Source: an uncultured Cellvibrio sp. (lineage in GTDB: Bacteria > Pseudomonadota > Gammaproteobacteria > Pseudomonadales > Cellvibrionaceae). From it: DNA of 16,383 nt. The notes beneath the pieces were generated by a model. The model was not told the DNA's origin, ran no database searches, and was given only the letters and a program-made list of their open reading frames with translations. The position numbers and the translations under genes are program-made. Positions within the stretch are counted from its first letter, which is position 1. Each line of letters opens with the position of its first letter. Where the stretch lies: the NCBI GenBank assembly GCA_946481095.1, contig CAMLML010000094.1, positions 1-16,383 on the forward strand, read 5' to 3'. Below, in pieces: positions 9,833-16,383 of this stretch.

Positions 9833-9935
9833 CCGCCATGCGTGGATTATGCATAAAAAGCAAAATCAAAAAACTTCTGCGAGATCCATTTAGGTTCTAA
9901 TAGCCAAATAATCTAATTCCCACGCCAGATTTTCC

Positions 9936-9962
9936 TCAAAAGCGGCAACTTCTTGCCGCTAT
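9936..9962 (+). promoter_or_regulatory. Sigma28-like promoter candidate overlapping a palindrome
   Basis: TCAA (9936-9939), 15 bases, then GCCGCTAT (9955-9962) resembles the FliA/sigma28 consensus TAAA-N15-GCCGATAA. Transcription would begin about 25 bases before the ATG at 9994. The same bases form a perfect 8-bp hairpin, AGCGGCAA/TTGCCGCT (9941-9960) with loop CTTC, so the match could be a by-product of a palindrome with another role. Confidence 0.3.
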
Positions 9963-9993
9963 AGAGTTTGTACCCTTTCGATTGAGGTGAATC

Positions 9994-11040
9994 ATGATTA
10001 TTGCCAACGCACAAATCCAGATGTCGGCGCAGCAGGAATATCAGGAAAGTTACAGTTTGCGTGAGACCGGTAGCCTATGGCGTGGGCCAAGCCCCGAACC
10101 TTTGAATCCAACGCCTGTTGTTCAGCCCATCAAAACAATTTCAGTTGATTTATCCAAAGCGGGTTCGTTGTTGGCGAAACATCAACAATCACAAACACTC
10201 AATTTAAATACCGATCTTGATTCACGTTCGCGCGTGAATCGTATGATTCTCGAAGCGATTTTTGAATCTATCACCGGGCGTTCCATCGATTTAAAAGAAT
10301 CAAAAGAAGTGGTGGAGGAAGGTGGCCCTACCGAATTGCAAGTTGATACTCCTGTTCCTTCGCGTAATCTGCAATCTGCAAATGAAGTAGTTTATCGCCG
10401 ACAAGAGCGTTACCAAGAACACGAGCACATGCAATTTCAAGCGCAAGGCACGATTCGCACGCAAGATGGCCGCGAGATTTCATTTACTGTTGATTTGGGT
10501 ATGAGCCGAGATTTTGTGTATGAATCCGATCTCGAAGTGCAGCGCGTGCAAATGATTGATCCGTTAGTGATTAATTTTGATGGCCTGGGCGCACAACTCA
10601 GTCAAACCCAATTTTCATTTGATTTGGATAGTGATGGCACAGAAGAACAGCTCGCCAGTTTAAAAACCGGTAGTGGTTTTTTAGCGCTTGATCGAAACAA
10701 GGATGGAATCATCAATAACGGCAGCGAATTATTCGGCCCCAATACCGGCCGCGGTTTTGCCGAACTCGCCGCTTATGACGAAGACGGCAATCAATTTATC
10801 GACGAAGCCGACAGCATCTACCACCAACTCCGCATCTGGATGAACAACGAAGACGGCAGCAAACAATTAATGGCATTAGGCGATAAAAATATCGGCGCGA
10901 TTTATCTGGGCCATGTCAGTTCGCCTTTTCAATTAAAAGATGAAAATAATAATTCGCTGGGCGAAATTGCGAATTCGGGAATTTATTTGAAAGGAACGGG
11001 TGAAGTTGGAGTGGTGCAGGAATTGAATTTGCGGGTTTGA
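9994..11040 (+). CDS. EF-hand/RTX-tail-like calcium-binding protein, no signal peptide
   Basis: A 348-residue protein with a strong ribosome binding site (GAGGTGA, 9984-9990). The N-terminal part (about 1-135) is low in recognisable motifs and rich in Gln, Ser and Glu. The C-terminal part carries Asp-rich loops that look calcium-binding: DLDSDGTEE from 210, DRNKDGIINNGSELFG from 233 and DEDGNQFIDEAD at 262-273, then a beta-like tail. LALDRNKDGIINNGSELFG and the following GFAEL...DEDGN...L+IW layout are typical of the non-repeat parts of large RTX-type exoproteins, but here they stand as a single protein. No Sec signal or membrane segment is visible and no type I secretion genes are nearby. 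Localisation and function are unknown. Confidence 0.75.
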   Translation: MIIANAQIQMSAQQEYQESYSLRETGSLWRGPSPEPLNPTPVVQPIKTISVDLSKAGSLLAKHQQSQTLNLNTDLDSRSRVNRMILEAIFESITGRSIDLKESKEVVEEGGPTELQVDTPVPSRNLQSANEVVYRRQERYQEHEHMQFQAQGTIRTQDGREISFTVDLGMSRDFVYESDLEVQRVQMIDPLVINFDGLGAQLSQTQFSFDLDSDGTEEQLASLKTGSGFLALDRNKDGIINNGSELFGPNTGRGFAELAAYDEDGNQFIDEADSIYHQLRIWMNNEDGSKQLMALGDKNIGAIYLGHVSSPFQLKDENNNSLGEIANSGIYLKGTGEVGVVQELNLRV

Positions 11041-11059
11041 AAGTATATAGAGCCGCCAA

Positions 11060-11455
11060 TTATCTGATTTGGGATAATTTAAATATCAATATAGAAAAGT
11101 AGCCATAAAAAATGAAAAGATAGCCCAGTAGACTAGTAATTCGCTCAGCAAATTTTTCGGTTAAGCTTTCAAATACACTTCCATTAACTGCAAATGGAAG
11201 AGCGACAAATGCATAGCCCAATCCAGGAAAAAGAAAGGCGGGCTCCAAGCCTCGATCCCTGAGTGTATCTGCACAAAACCAATCTCTTCCGTTAATGATC
11301 AGCAGTGTCAGGTGTAAGCAGAATAGGGTAACAGCGATAAAGAAACTGGCTCTACGTTTCTTTATCTCTGGAATTAAGTTGGTTTCATATTCTCGGGCTG
11401 TCACGAAAGTCCAGAATATGATTGGGCCAATAAGGTAGAGGTATTCGAAATTCAA
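11060..11455 (-). CDS. Small multi-pass membrane protein, unknown
   Basis: 131 residues with hydrophobic segments at about 4-19, 38-55, 74-92 and 106-126. No family was recognised. It is the last of three minus-strand genes and starts 3 bases after the stop of the gene before it, so co-expression is likely. Its stop lies 19 bases from the convergent stop at 11040. With only compositional evidence, its reality rests on the tight spacing and the open frame. Confidence 0.6.
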   Translation of the reverse strand: MNFEYLYLIGPIIFWTFVTAREYETNLIPEIKKRRASFFIAVTLFCLHLTLLIINGRDWFCADTLRDRGLEPAFLFPGLGYAFVALPFAVNGSVFESLTEKFAERITSLLGYLFIFYGYFSILIFKLSQIR

Positions 11456-11458
11456 CTT

Positions 11459-11821
11459 CTACTCTTCTTTATTGAATCTTAGGGATGCTTTAAATAGAAA
11501 CAAAGTTCCAATCAAAGCGAATGTAAATCCAGCAGCAGAGACCGTCAAATCGATATAGTCTTCTTCAGCGGAATCACCCGCTATAAAAAATATGACTGGC
11601 ATCATAAGAACGGGAACAATAAAGGAAAGTGCATAACTTAATAAGCCGTGGGAAACATAGCGCAATGCATGTTGTTGAGTCGTTATTGCCAGTTGTTTAA
11701 GTTTGAAACTGCCTACAACTAAACAAATGACAAATAAAAATGGAAAAATTAATTGAATTCCAATATCTATAAGTTTGGTTATCAATAAATTAGTGAGATC
11801 TAGACTAAAGGATTCGTTCAT
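11459..11821 (-). CDS. Small multi-pass membrane protein, unknown
   Basis: 120 residues with about three membrane segments (roughly 18-38, 56-80 and 91-112), an acidic loop (GDSAEEDYID) and a basic/acidic C-terminus (RFNKEE). No family was recognised. The ATG at 11821 comes 1 base after the stop of the DUF6882-like gene, which implies translational coupling. The base composition is visibly A/T-richer than obgE, proB or cydAB, as in the rest of this trio. Confidence 0.62.
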   Translation of the reverse strand: MNESFSLDLTNLLITKLIDIGIQLIFPFLFVICLVVGSFKLKQLAITTQQHALRYVSHGLLSYALSFIVPVLMMPVIFFIAGDSAEEDYIDLTVSAAGFTFALIGTLFLFKASLRFNKEE

Positions 11822-11822
11822 A

Positions 11823-12554
11823 TTAATTTACATTCCTGATTCCAGTAATAACCATGTAGGTAAATCCATGATCGTCGGATGTTCTATAAGCACCAATTGC
11901 CTGAAGTTCTTTTGCCAAAACTGCTGTCATTTCCCATCCATCTATTTCATCTGCGGGCCAAATGCCGCAGAGAAGTTTTTTAAAACCAGAATTGATTCCA
12001 ATTTCATGAATAATTTCTGATTTAGCTTTGATTATTTCAGTCAAACTTTCATTAGCCCAGGCCCACATCCAAGTATTTGATTTGGTTGATATCGATCCTG
12101 AAAAGGAAATATCGGCTTCCACTCTTAATTTTCCTTCATGAGAAAAGAGTAATTTTCCTGTCTCCTGATGCCAATCCCAGCGATCAAATTTATCTATTTT
12201 ATAAGTTTCGATCATTAATTTATGTTTCCCCTGAAGATATTGAAAGCACTCGGTAATGTAATCAGAAAAAGCCTCAGTATCTTCAACCCAGTTTCGTTCT
12301 CTGGCACTCATGTAGCATTGAGTACAAACTATTTTGATATCTGCAAATGATTCAGAGCGTTCATTCCATTCACCCTCTTCTTCAAGAATTTTATCGCATT
12401 CATCGCACCAGGCATCTGGATATAAATCAAACGGGTTTTCAGCATCAAATCCAATGTTGAATCCAAGATTTTCACCCTGTACTAAATGTTTGCAGATATA
12501 TGTGGCTGTTGATGTGCCGTGAGTGTCGCATTCGATGATGTCTTGATCTGACAT
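11823..12554 (-). CDS. Cys/His-rich N-terminus with DUF6882-like domain, unknown function
   Basis: A 243-residue, probably cytoplasmic protein. The first 80 residues hold spaced metal-ligand candidates: C9-x2-H12, C21-x-H23, C50-x2-C53 (WCDEC) and C77-x2-C80 (CTQC), which suggests one or two zinc sites. From about 121 the sequence DRWDWHQETGKLLFS, then VEADISFSGSISTKSNTWMW and AWANES, recalls the DUF6882 family as I remember it. No catalytic residues can be proposed. GGAG lies 10 bases upstream of ATG 12554. It is the first gene of a tight three-gene minus-strand unit with two small membrane proteins; the divergent neighbour is the DUF4197 lipoprotein. The family name is from memory and should be checked by a profile search. 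Confidence 0.72.
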   Translation of the reverse strand: MSDQDIIECDTHGTSTATYICKHLVQGENLGFNIGFDAENPFDLYPDAWCDECDKILEEEGEWNERSESFADIKIVCTQCYMSARERNWVEDTEAFSDYITECFQYLQGKHKLMIETYKIDKFDRWDWHQETGKLLFSHEGKLRVEADISFSGSISTKSNTWMWAWANESLTEIIKAKSEIIHEIGINSGFKKLLCGIWPADEIDGWEMTAVLAKELQAIGAYRTSDDHGFTYMVITGIRNVN

Positions 12555-12690
12555 GGAATTTTACTCCAATCCTATTTCCAGTTATTTGATATCAACGTTC
12601 TTAACTTTACTGCTTGGGCTGACAAAGAGCTACCTCTCCAATTTTTTGCTACCATGCCTCATCAATCCCTATCCCACGAGGAAATCCATC

Positions 12691-13410
12691 ATGAAACTGG
12701 CGCGTATTTGTTTATTGGCATTGCCATTGAGTTTGGTCGCTTGTAATGCTTCTTTGCCGCATATTGCCGAAACCGGGGCGGCGGTTGCGAGTGCGACGGG
12801 TTATAACAATCAGGCGCAGATGATTCGGGCTATTAAAGAAGCGCTGGAGTTGGGGAGTAATCGCGCGGCGGATAGTTTGTCGGTTGCGGGTGGTTATGCC
12901 AATAGCTCGCTCTATCGAATTGAGTTGCCTGAAAATTTGCAACCTATTACCAAAAATTTGCGGCAGTTGGGTTTGGGGTCGCAGTTGGATAAAGTCGAAG
13001 CCTTGATGAATCAGGGTGCGGAAAAAGCGGCTGTTGAAGCGAAAGTGGTTTTTATTGATGCAGTGCGCAATATGAAAGTGACTGATGCTTTAGGAATTAT
13101 TCGCGGCAATCAAACGGCAGCGACAGATTATTTTCGTGTGCAAACTGAAGCCAGTTTGCGTCAACGTTATCAACCGATTATCCAACAAAATCTTGAGCAA
13201 ATTGGTTTTTATAAACAATACAAACAATTGCTGACTGCTTACAACATGGTGCCTATCGCCAACAAACCCAGTTTGGATCTTGAACAACACGCAGTGAATA
13301 TGGCGCTTGATGGTTTGTTTAAACAAGTTGCGGTTGAAGAAAAATTAATTCGACAAGATCCTGCTGGACGTGGAAGTCAAATTATTGGGGCAGTATTCTT
13401 GCGAAAATAA
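12691..13410 (+). CDS. DUF4197 family lipoprotein
   Basis: A 239-residue protein. MKLARICLLALPLSLVAC gives a lipobox LVAC with Cys18; the next residues (NAS) carry no Asp at +2. The remainder is alpha-helical in look and matches the DUF4197 layout: IELPENLQPITKNLRQLGLG, a MNQGAEKAAVEAK helix, DALGIIRGNQTAATDYFR and DGLFKQVAVEEKLIRQDP before the end. I chose ATG 12691 because of GAGGA at 12678-12682 and the signal sequence; an upstream in-frame ATG (12553) would bury the signal behind 46 extra residues. A possible extended -10 (TGCTACCAT, 12647-12655) lies upstream but lacks a good -35. The function of the family is unknown. It is convergent with the 13415 gene, with a 4-base gap. Confidence 0.88.
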   Translation: MKLARICLLALPLSLVACNASLPHIAETGAAVASATGYNNQAQMIRAIKEALELGSNRAADSLSVAGGYANSSLYRIELPENLQPITKNLRQLGLGSQLDKVEALMNQGAEKAAVEAKVVFIDAVRNMKVTDALGIIRGNQTAATDYFRVQTEASLRQRYQPIIQQNLEQIGFYKQYKQLLTAYNMVPIANKPSLDLEQHAVNMALDGLFKQVAVEEKLIRQDPAGRGSQIIGAVFLRK

Positions 13411-13414
13411 TATC

Positions 13415-13855
13415 CTACTTGCGAGAGTTTTTTAGGCCAATGAAAAGTATCAGTAGCAAGGTGATAATCAAGGGGGCACCCAAAATATGAACACTAAAGA
13501 TATTATCTTTAATGTTCATATAGGGTATTGGCGATTCAAATTCTCCTGTTATCAATGGAAATAAAAACACTAAACTCAAGATCATTCCTACAACAAGACC
13601 TGCCCAAATTTTTTTGGGCAGCCCACCTAAAGATAGGTTTTGAAATTTAAATATTAACCACCATAAACAGCACAGGCTATAGCCAGGAATGATAAGTAGC
13701 ATCGTGAGATACAAAAATGCTGGTGTAATACCATGAGTATTTCCATTAAAAGTCCCCGCTATGCTAATAGCCAGGCCAAGGACGTAAACCAGCGTCGTTG
13801 GCAGCAAAGCGGTTATCAAGATACCAAGTAACAGTAGTGAAAAAGTCCTGGACAT
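13415..13855 (-). CDS. Four-helix membrane protein downstream of cydB
   Basis: 146 residues with about four hydrophobic helices (5-33, 47-69, 83-103 and 122-141). GGAAG lies just before ATG 13855, and the gene starts 11 bases after the cydB stop, so it is probably the third gene of the cyd operon. It is far longer than CydX (about 37 residues) or the DUF2474 peptides that accompany many CioAB oxidases and shares no motif I recognise with either. A link to oxidase assembly or stability is suggested only by position. Its A/T-rich composition differs from cydAB, so it could be a later insertion. Confidence 0.65.
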   Translation of the reverse strand: MSRTFSLLLLGILITALLPTTLVYVLGLAISIAGTFNGNTHGITPAFLYLTMLLIIPGYSLCCLWWLIFKFQNLSLGGLPKKIWAGLVVGMILSLVFLFPLITGEFESPIPYMNIKDNIFSVHILGAPLIITLLLILFIGLKNSRK

Positions 13856-13866
13856 GAAACTTCCAA

Positions 13867-14886
13867 TTAATAATATTTAAGTTGCGTTGCCTTACCTCTA
13901 AATATTCGATAAGAAAAAATTGTGTACGCAATAATTGTTGGAAGCACAACCACAGATCCTACCAAAATAAATTTTAGCGATTCAGGTGCGCTGGCGGATT
14001 GCCAGATTGTCAGTTGGTTGGGCACTACGTAAGGGAAAAAGCTGTAGGCCAAACCTATAAAACTCATCAAAAAGATAATCGCCGCAGAAATAAAAGGAAA
14101 CCAGGAAAAACTTTCCAAATCTTGAGAGAAATTTTTCAGGAATCTGTCGCTGGCGAATAACAAACCGAAACAGACAGTTGGAATAATCATCAACAATAAA
14201 ACTGTTGGGCTGCCAAACCACTTATCGTAAATGCTGGGGCTAACCCAGGGGTTTGCGATAGATACCGCGATTAAACCCAGCGCCATTAACCAGCCACAAC
14301 GCCTTGCCCAGCGGGTTGCAGATTGTTGCAATTCGCCTTCGGTTTTCATCACTAACCAACAAGCACCTATGTAGGTGTAACCTGCGGTTACGCAAATGGC
14401 GCTGAGGCACGCGAATAAAATAGATTTCAAACTGGAATCAAAACCCATCACATAAATACCGAGCATGTAACCTTGTGACAGTGTTGCTAGTAGCGAACCA
14501 ATTTTAAAAATTTTATCCCACAAGTCTTTGTGATCGGGCAGGGCTTTTGCGCGAAAGTCGAAGGCAACGCCGCGCAAAATCAATCCCGCTAACATCACTG
14601 TCACAGGCAAATACAAATGAAATAAAACCAAACTGTGTGCGGTTGGGAATGCAATTAATAACACACCGATTCCCAGCACTAACCAGGTTTCGTTAGCGTC
14701 CCAAAAGGGGCCTATGCTGGCGATCATAGTGTCGCGATCTTGTTCGGAATTTTTTGGCAATAAAATACCCACGCCCAAATCATAGCCATCGAGAATGGCG
14801 TAAACAAAAAATGCCAGGCCCATCAAACCGATAAAAATAATCGGTAACCAAAAAGCTTCGCCGGTTAATTGTGTGTATTCATTCAT
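13867..14886 (-). CDS. cydB: Cytochrome bd ubiquinol oxidase subunit II
   Basis: A 339-residue inner-membrane subunit that pairs with CydA in the quinol oxidase reducing oxygen to water. The N-terminus carries the family signature AILDGYDLGVGILLP, then GPFWDANETWLV, and about nine hydrophobic helices follow. Length fits CydB/CioB proteins (about 335-380). Its ATG overlaps the cydA stop by four bases (ATGA, 14883-14886), a classic sign of translational coupling. A four-helix membrane gene follows after 11 bases. Confidence 0.96.
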   Translation of the reverse strand: MNEYTQLTGEAFWLPIIFIGLMGLAFFVYAILDGYDLGVGILLPKNSEQDRDTMIASIGPFWDANETWLVLGIGVLLIAFPTAHSLVLFHLYLPVTVMLAGLILRGVAFDFRAKALPDHKDLWDKIFKIGSLLATLSQGYMLGIYVMGFDSSLKSILFACLSAICVTAGYTYIGACWLVMKTEGELQQSATRWARRCGWLMALGLIAVSIANPWVSPSIYDKWFGSPTVLLLMIIPTVCFGLLFASDRFLKNFSQDLESFSWFPFISAAIIFLMSFIGLAYSFFPYVVPNQLTIWQSASAPESLKFILVGSVVVLPTIIAYTIFSYRIFRGKATQLKYY

Positions 14887-16283
14887 GATGCTGTCTCCAC
14901 TTTTTGATTGCGTGTGGCCAGTTGGTCGGCAAGTGTTTCGATTTCATTGGGTTTATCGACCAGCACAGATTTATTCGTCATCACAAACAATGTACGTATA
15001 TAAGCAACTAGCAACACGGCGTACAGCAATAAATAAATCGTCAGTGAAATGCCGACATTTGATGCAGGCACTTTGGTCACAGCTTCCTGAGTCGTTAGCA
15101 CACCAGTCACTAACCAGGGTTGACGACCGATCTCGGTGACATACCAACCGGCGAGCGTGGCTATCCAACCAGAAAAAGTCATGCCGACAAATACTTTTAA
15201 TAGCCAGGGTGACATCTCTTGTCTTCGACCTTTTGCGATTAATCGCAATTGCCAAACGCCTATCCAACTGACGAGTAACATCAAAACACCCACGCCTACC
15301 ATAATTCTAAAACCATAAAACACGGGTGCGACTGGTGGATGTGCATTCGGAAATTCGTTGAGGCCTTTGATCTCACCGTTTAAATCGTGCGTCAAAATTA
15401 AACTGGCCATTTTCGGGATTTCAATAGCGAATTTATTTTCTTGCGTTTTTGCATCGGGAATTGCAAATAAAACCAGTGGTGCACCTTTTTCGGTTTTCCA
15501 TACGGCTTCAACTGCCGCGACTTTAGCGGGTTGATATTCGAGTGAATTTAATCCGTGCAAATCGCCCAGAAAAATTTGTACTGGAATTAAAATGGCTGCA
15601 GCCGTTACCGCTGTTTTTAACGCGAGACGCGGTGCAGGTTTGTGATCTATTTTTAGGATTCGATAAGCCGAAATGCCCGCAATTAAAAATGCAGCGGTTA
15701 ATCCTGAGGCAACCAGCATATGGGCCAAGCGATAAGGCATTGAAGGATTAAAAATAATTTCCAGCCAATCCAATGGATAAGCCTTGCCATCGCGCATTTC
15801 AAAACCTGTGGGTGTTTGCATCCAACTATTAAGCGCAATAATCCAAAAAGCAGACATGGTTGTGCCAAAGGCCACTAACAAAGTTGCAATGGTGTGCATA
15901 CGATTTGATACACGATTAATGCCGAACAGCATAATGCCCAGAAAAGTCGCTTCGAGAAAAAATGCAGTGAGCACTTCGTATCCCAATAATGGGCCGGCGA
16001 TATTACCGACTGTTTCCATGTATCCCGGCCAGTTAGTGCCGAATTGAAAACTCATAGTGATGCCACTGACAACGCCCAACGCAAATGTCAGCGCAAAAAT
16101 TTTTACCCAAAAACGATAAGCGCGCATCCACACATCATCGCCTTCACCTTTGTAATGCAATTTGAAATACACCAAGAACCAACAAAGCGCGATTGAAATA
16201 GACGGAAATAAAATGTGAAACGAAATATTCGCGGCGAATTGAATGCGAGAAAGCAGGAGTGTATCGAGGAGTGGATCTGACAT
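14883..16283 (-). CDS. cydA: Cytochrome bd ubiquinol oxidase subunit I, short-Q-loop (CioA-like)
   Basis: A 466-residue inner-membrane subunit carrying haems b558, b595 and d. By comparison with E. coli CydA, the haem ligands correspond to His23 (SFHILFP), His188 (LAHMLVASG) and Met328 (FRIMVG). The glutamates of GYEVLTAFFLEATF, the quinol-loop residues in QPAKVAAVEAVW and the GRQPW motif at 386-390 are conserved. The Q-loop lacks the long C-terminal insertion of E. coli CydA, as in CioA-type, often cyanide-tolerant, oxidases; tolerance here is inference. ATG 16283 is chosen because AGAGG lies 8 bases upstream and MSDPLL is a natural start; an in-frame ATG at 16307 lies before this site and at the edge of the repeat pair. 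Confidence 0.96.
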   Translation of the reverse strand: MSDPLLDTLLLSRIQFAANISFHILFPSISIALCWFLVYFKLHYKGEGDDVWMRAYRFWVKIFALTFALGVVSGITMSFQFGTNWPGYMETVGNIAGPLLGYEVLTAFFLEATFLGIMLFGINRVSNRMHTIATLLVAFGTTMSAFWIIALNSWMQTPTGFEMRDGKAYPLDWLEIIFNPSMPYRLAHMLVASGLTAAFLIAGISAYRILKIDHKPAPRLALKTAVTAAAILIPVQIFLGDLHGLNSLEYQPAKVAAVEAVWKTEKGAPLVLFAIPDAKTQENKFAIEIPKMASLILTHDLNGEIKGLNEFPNAHPPVAPVFYGFRIMVGVGVLMLLVSWIGVWQLRLIAKGRRQEMSPWLLKVFVGMTFSGWIATLAGWYVTEIGRQPWLVTGVLTTQEAVTKVPASNVGISLTIYLLLYAVLLVAYIRTLFVMTNKSVLVDKPNEIETLADQLATRNQKVETAS

Positions 16284-16302
16284 ATTGATTACCTCTTTGA
16301 AT

Positions 16303-16378
16303 TTCACCCCACCTCTCCCCTTGGCAAGGGGAGGGGACTGGCTCCTCCCTTTGAAAAAGGGAGGCGGGGGAGGGATTT
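16303..16378. repeat. Inverted pair of C/G-rich repeats upstream of cydA
   Basis: The first copy (16303-16339) runs TTCACCCCACCTCTCCCC and then TTGGCAAGGGGAGGGGACT. The second (16341-16378) is an inverted, diverged copy with the dyad CCTCCCTTT/AAAGGGAGG and the end GGGGGAGGGATTT. The two abut with almost no spacer. The pair begins 19 bases upstream of the cydA ATG, so it would lie in the 5' leader of a cydAB transcript starting further upstream. It is the third member of the family in this window. Confidence 0.78.
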
Positions 16379-16383
16379 AAGAT

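Noticed and set aside
9570..9869. Minus-strand frame of 99 codons over the lipoprotein 3' end
   Set aside because: Mostly antisense to the lipoprotein and crossing its hairpin; no signal of coding.
11058..11079. AATTATC/GATAATT hairpin between the convergent stops
   Set aside because: Only 7 A/T-rich pairs with an 8-base loop; too weak to call a terminator in A/T-rich DNA.
14873..15318. Plus-strand frames opposite cydA
   Set aside because: Antisense shadows of a clear, conserved gene.

Overview
The window is a chromosomal segment from a gammaproteobacterium. The order rplU-rpmA-obgE-proB, the Obg and ProB sequences, a CioAB-like cytochrome bd oxidase and a family of C/G-rich intergenic dyads fit the Cellvibrionaceae/Pseudomonadales side, perhaps Cellvibrio. 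That placement is inferred from gene content and sequence style; no database was searched.

Layout. Positions 1-3082 are housekeeping: the 3' end of rplU, then rpmA, a strong intrinsic terminator, obgE (GTG start) and proB. Two inverted pairs of C/G-rich repeats lie just upstream of obgE and of proB. Positions 3219-5277 hold two overlapping genes for membrane proteins with bacterial PH (bPH2/DUF304) domains, the YdbS/YdbT type, ending in a perfect 11-bp hairpin. On the minus strand, 7844-5282 is a two-gene unit encoding a small exported protein of unknown function and a secreted S9-family serine peptidase. Divergent from it (7967-9784) is a lipoprotein with a BNR/Asp-box-like C-terminal part. 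Its N-terminal domain resembles the small exported protein, so the two transcription units look evolutionarily and perhaps functionally linked.

Positions 9994-11040 encode a protein without a signal peptide that has Asp-rich, EF-hand-like calcium motifs, preceded by a sigma28-like promoter candidate. A compact minus-strand trio (12554-11060) follows, with gaps of 1 and 3 bases. It encodes a Cys/His-rich, DUF6882-like protein and two small membrane proteins of unknown function. A DUF4197 lipoprotein (12691-13410) is divergent from it. The right end (16283-13415, minus strand) is cydA-cydB, a short-Q-loop cytochrome bd quinol oxidase, with a third four-helix membrane protein immediately downstream. 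A third inverted repeat pair lies just upstream of cydA.

Essential translation, ribosome assembly and proline synthesis sit at the left and respiration at the right. Envelope and accessory genes fill the middle. No tRNA, rRNA, CRISPR array, transposase, integrase or phage gene was seen. No stretch over 300 bases lacks a gene. The least understood parts are the peptidase/lipoprotein divergon, the DUF6882 trio and the placement of the repeat pairs close to start codons.
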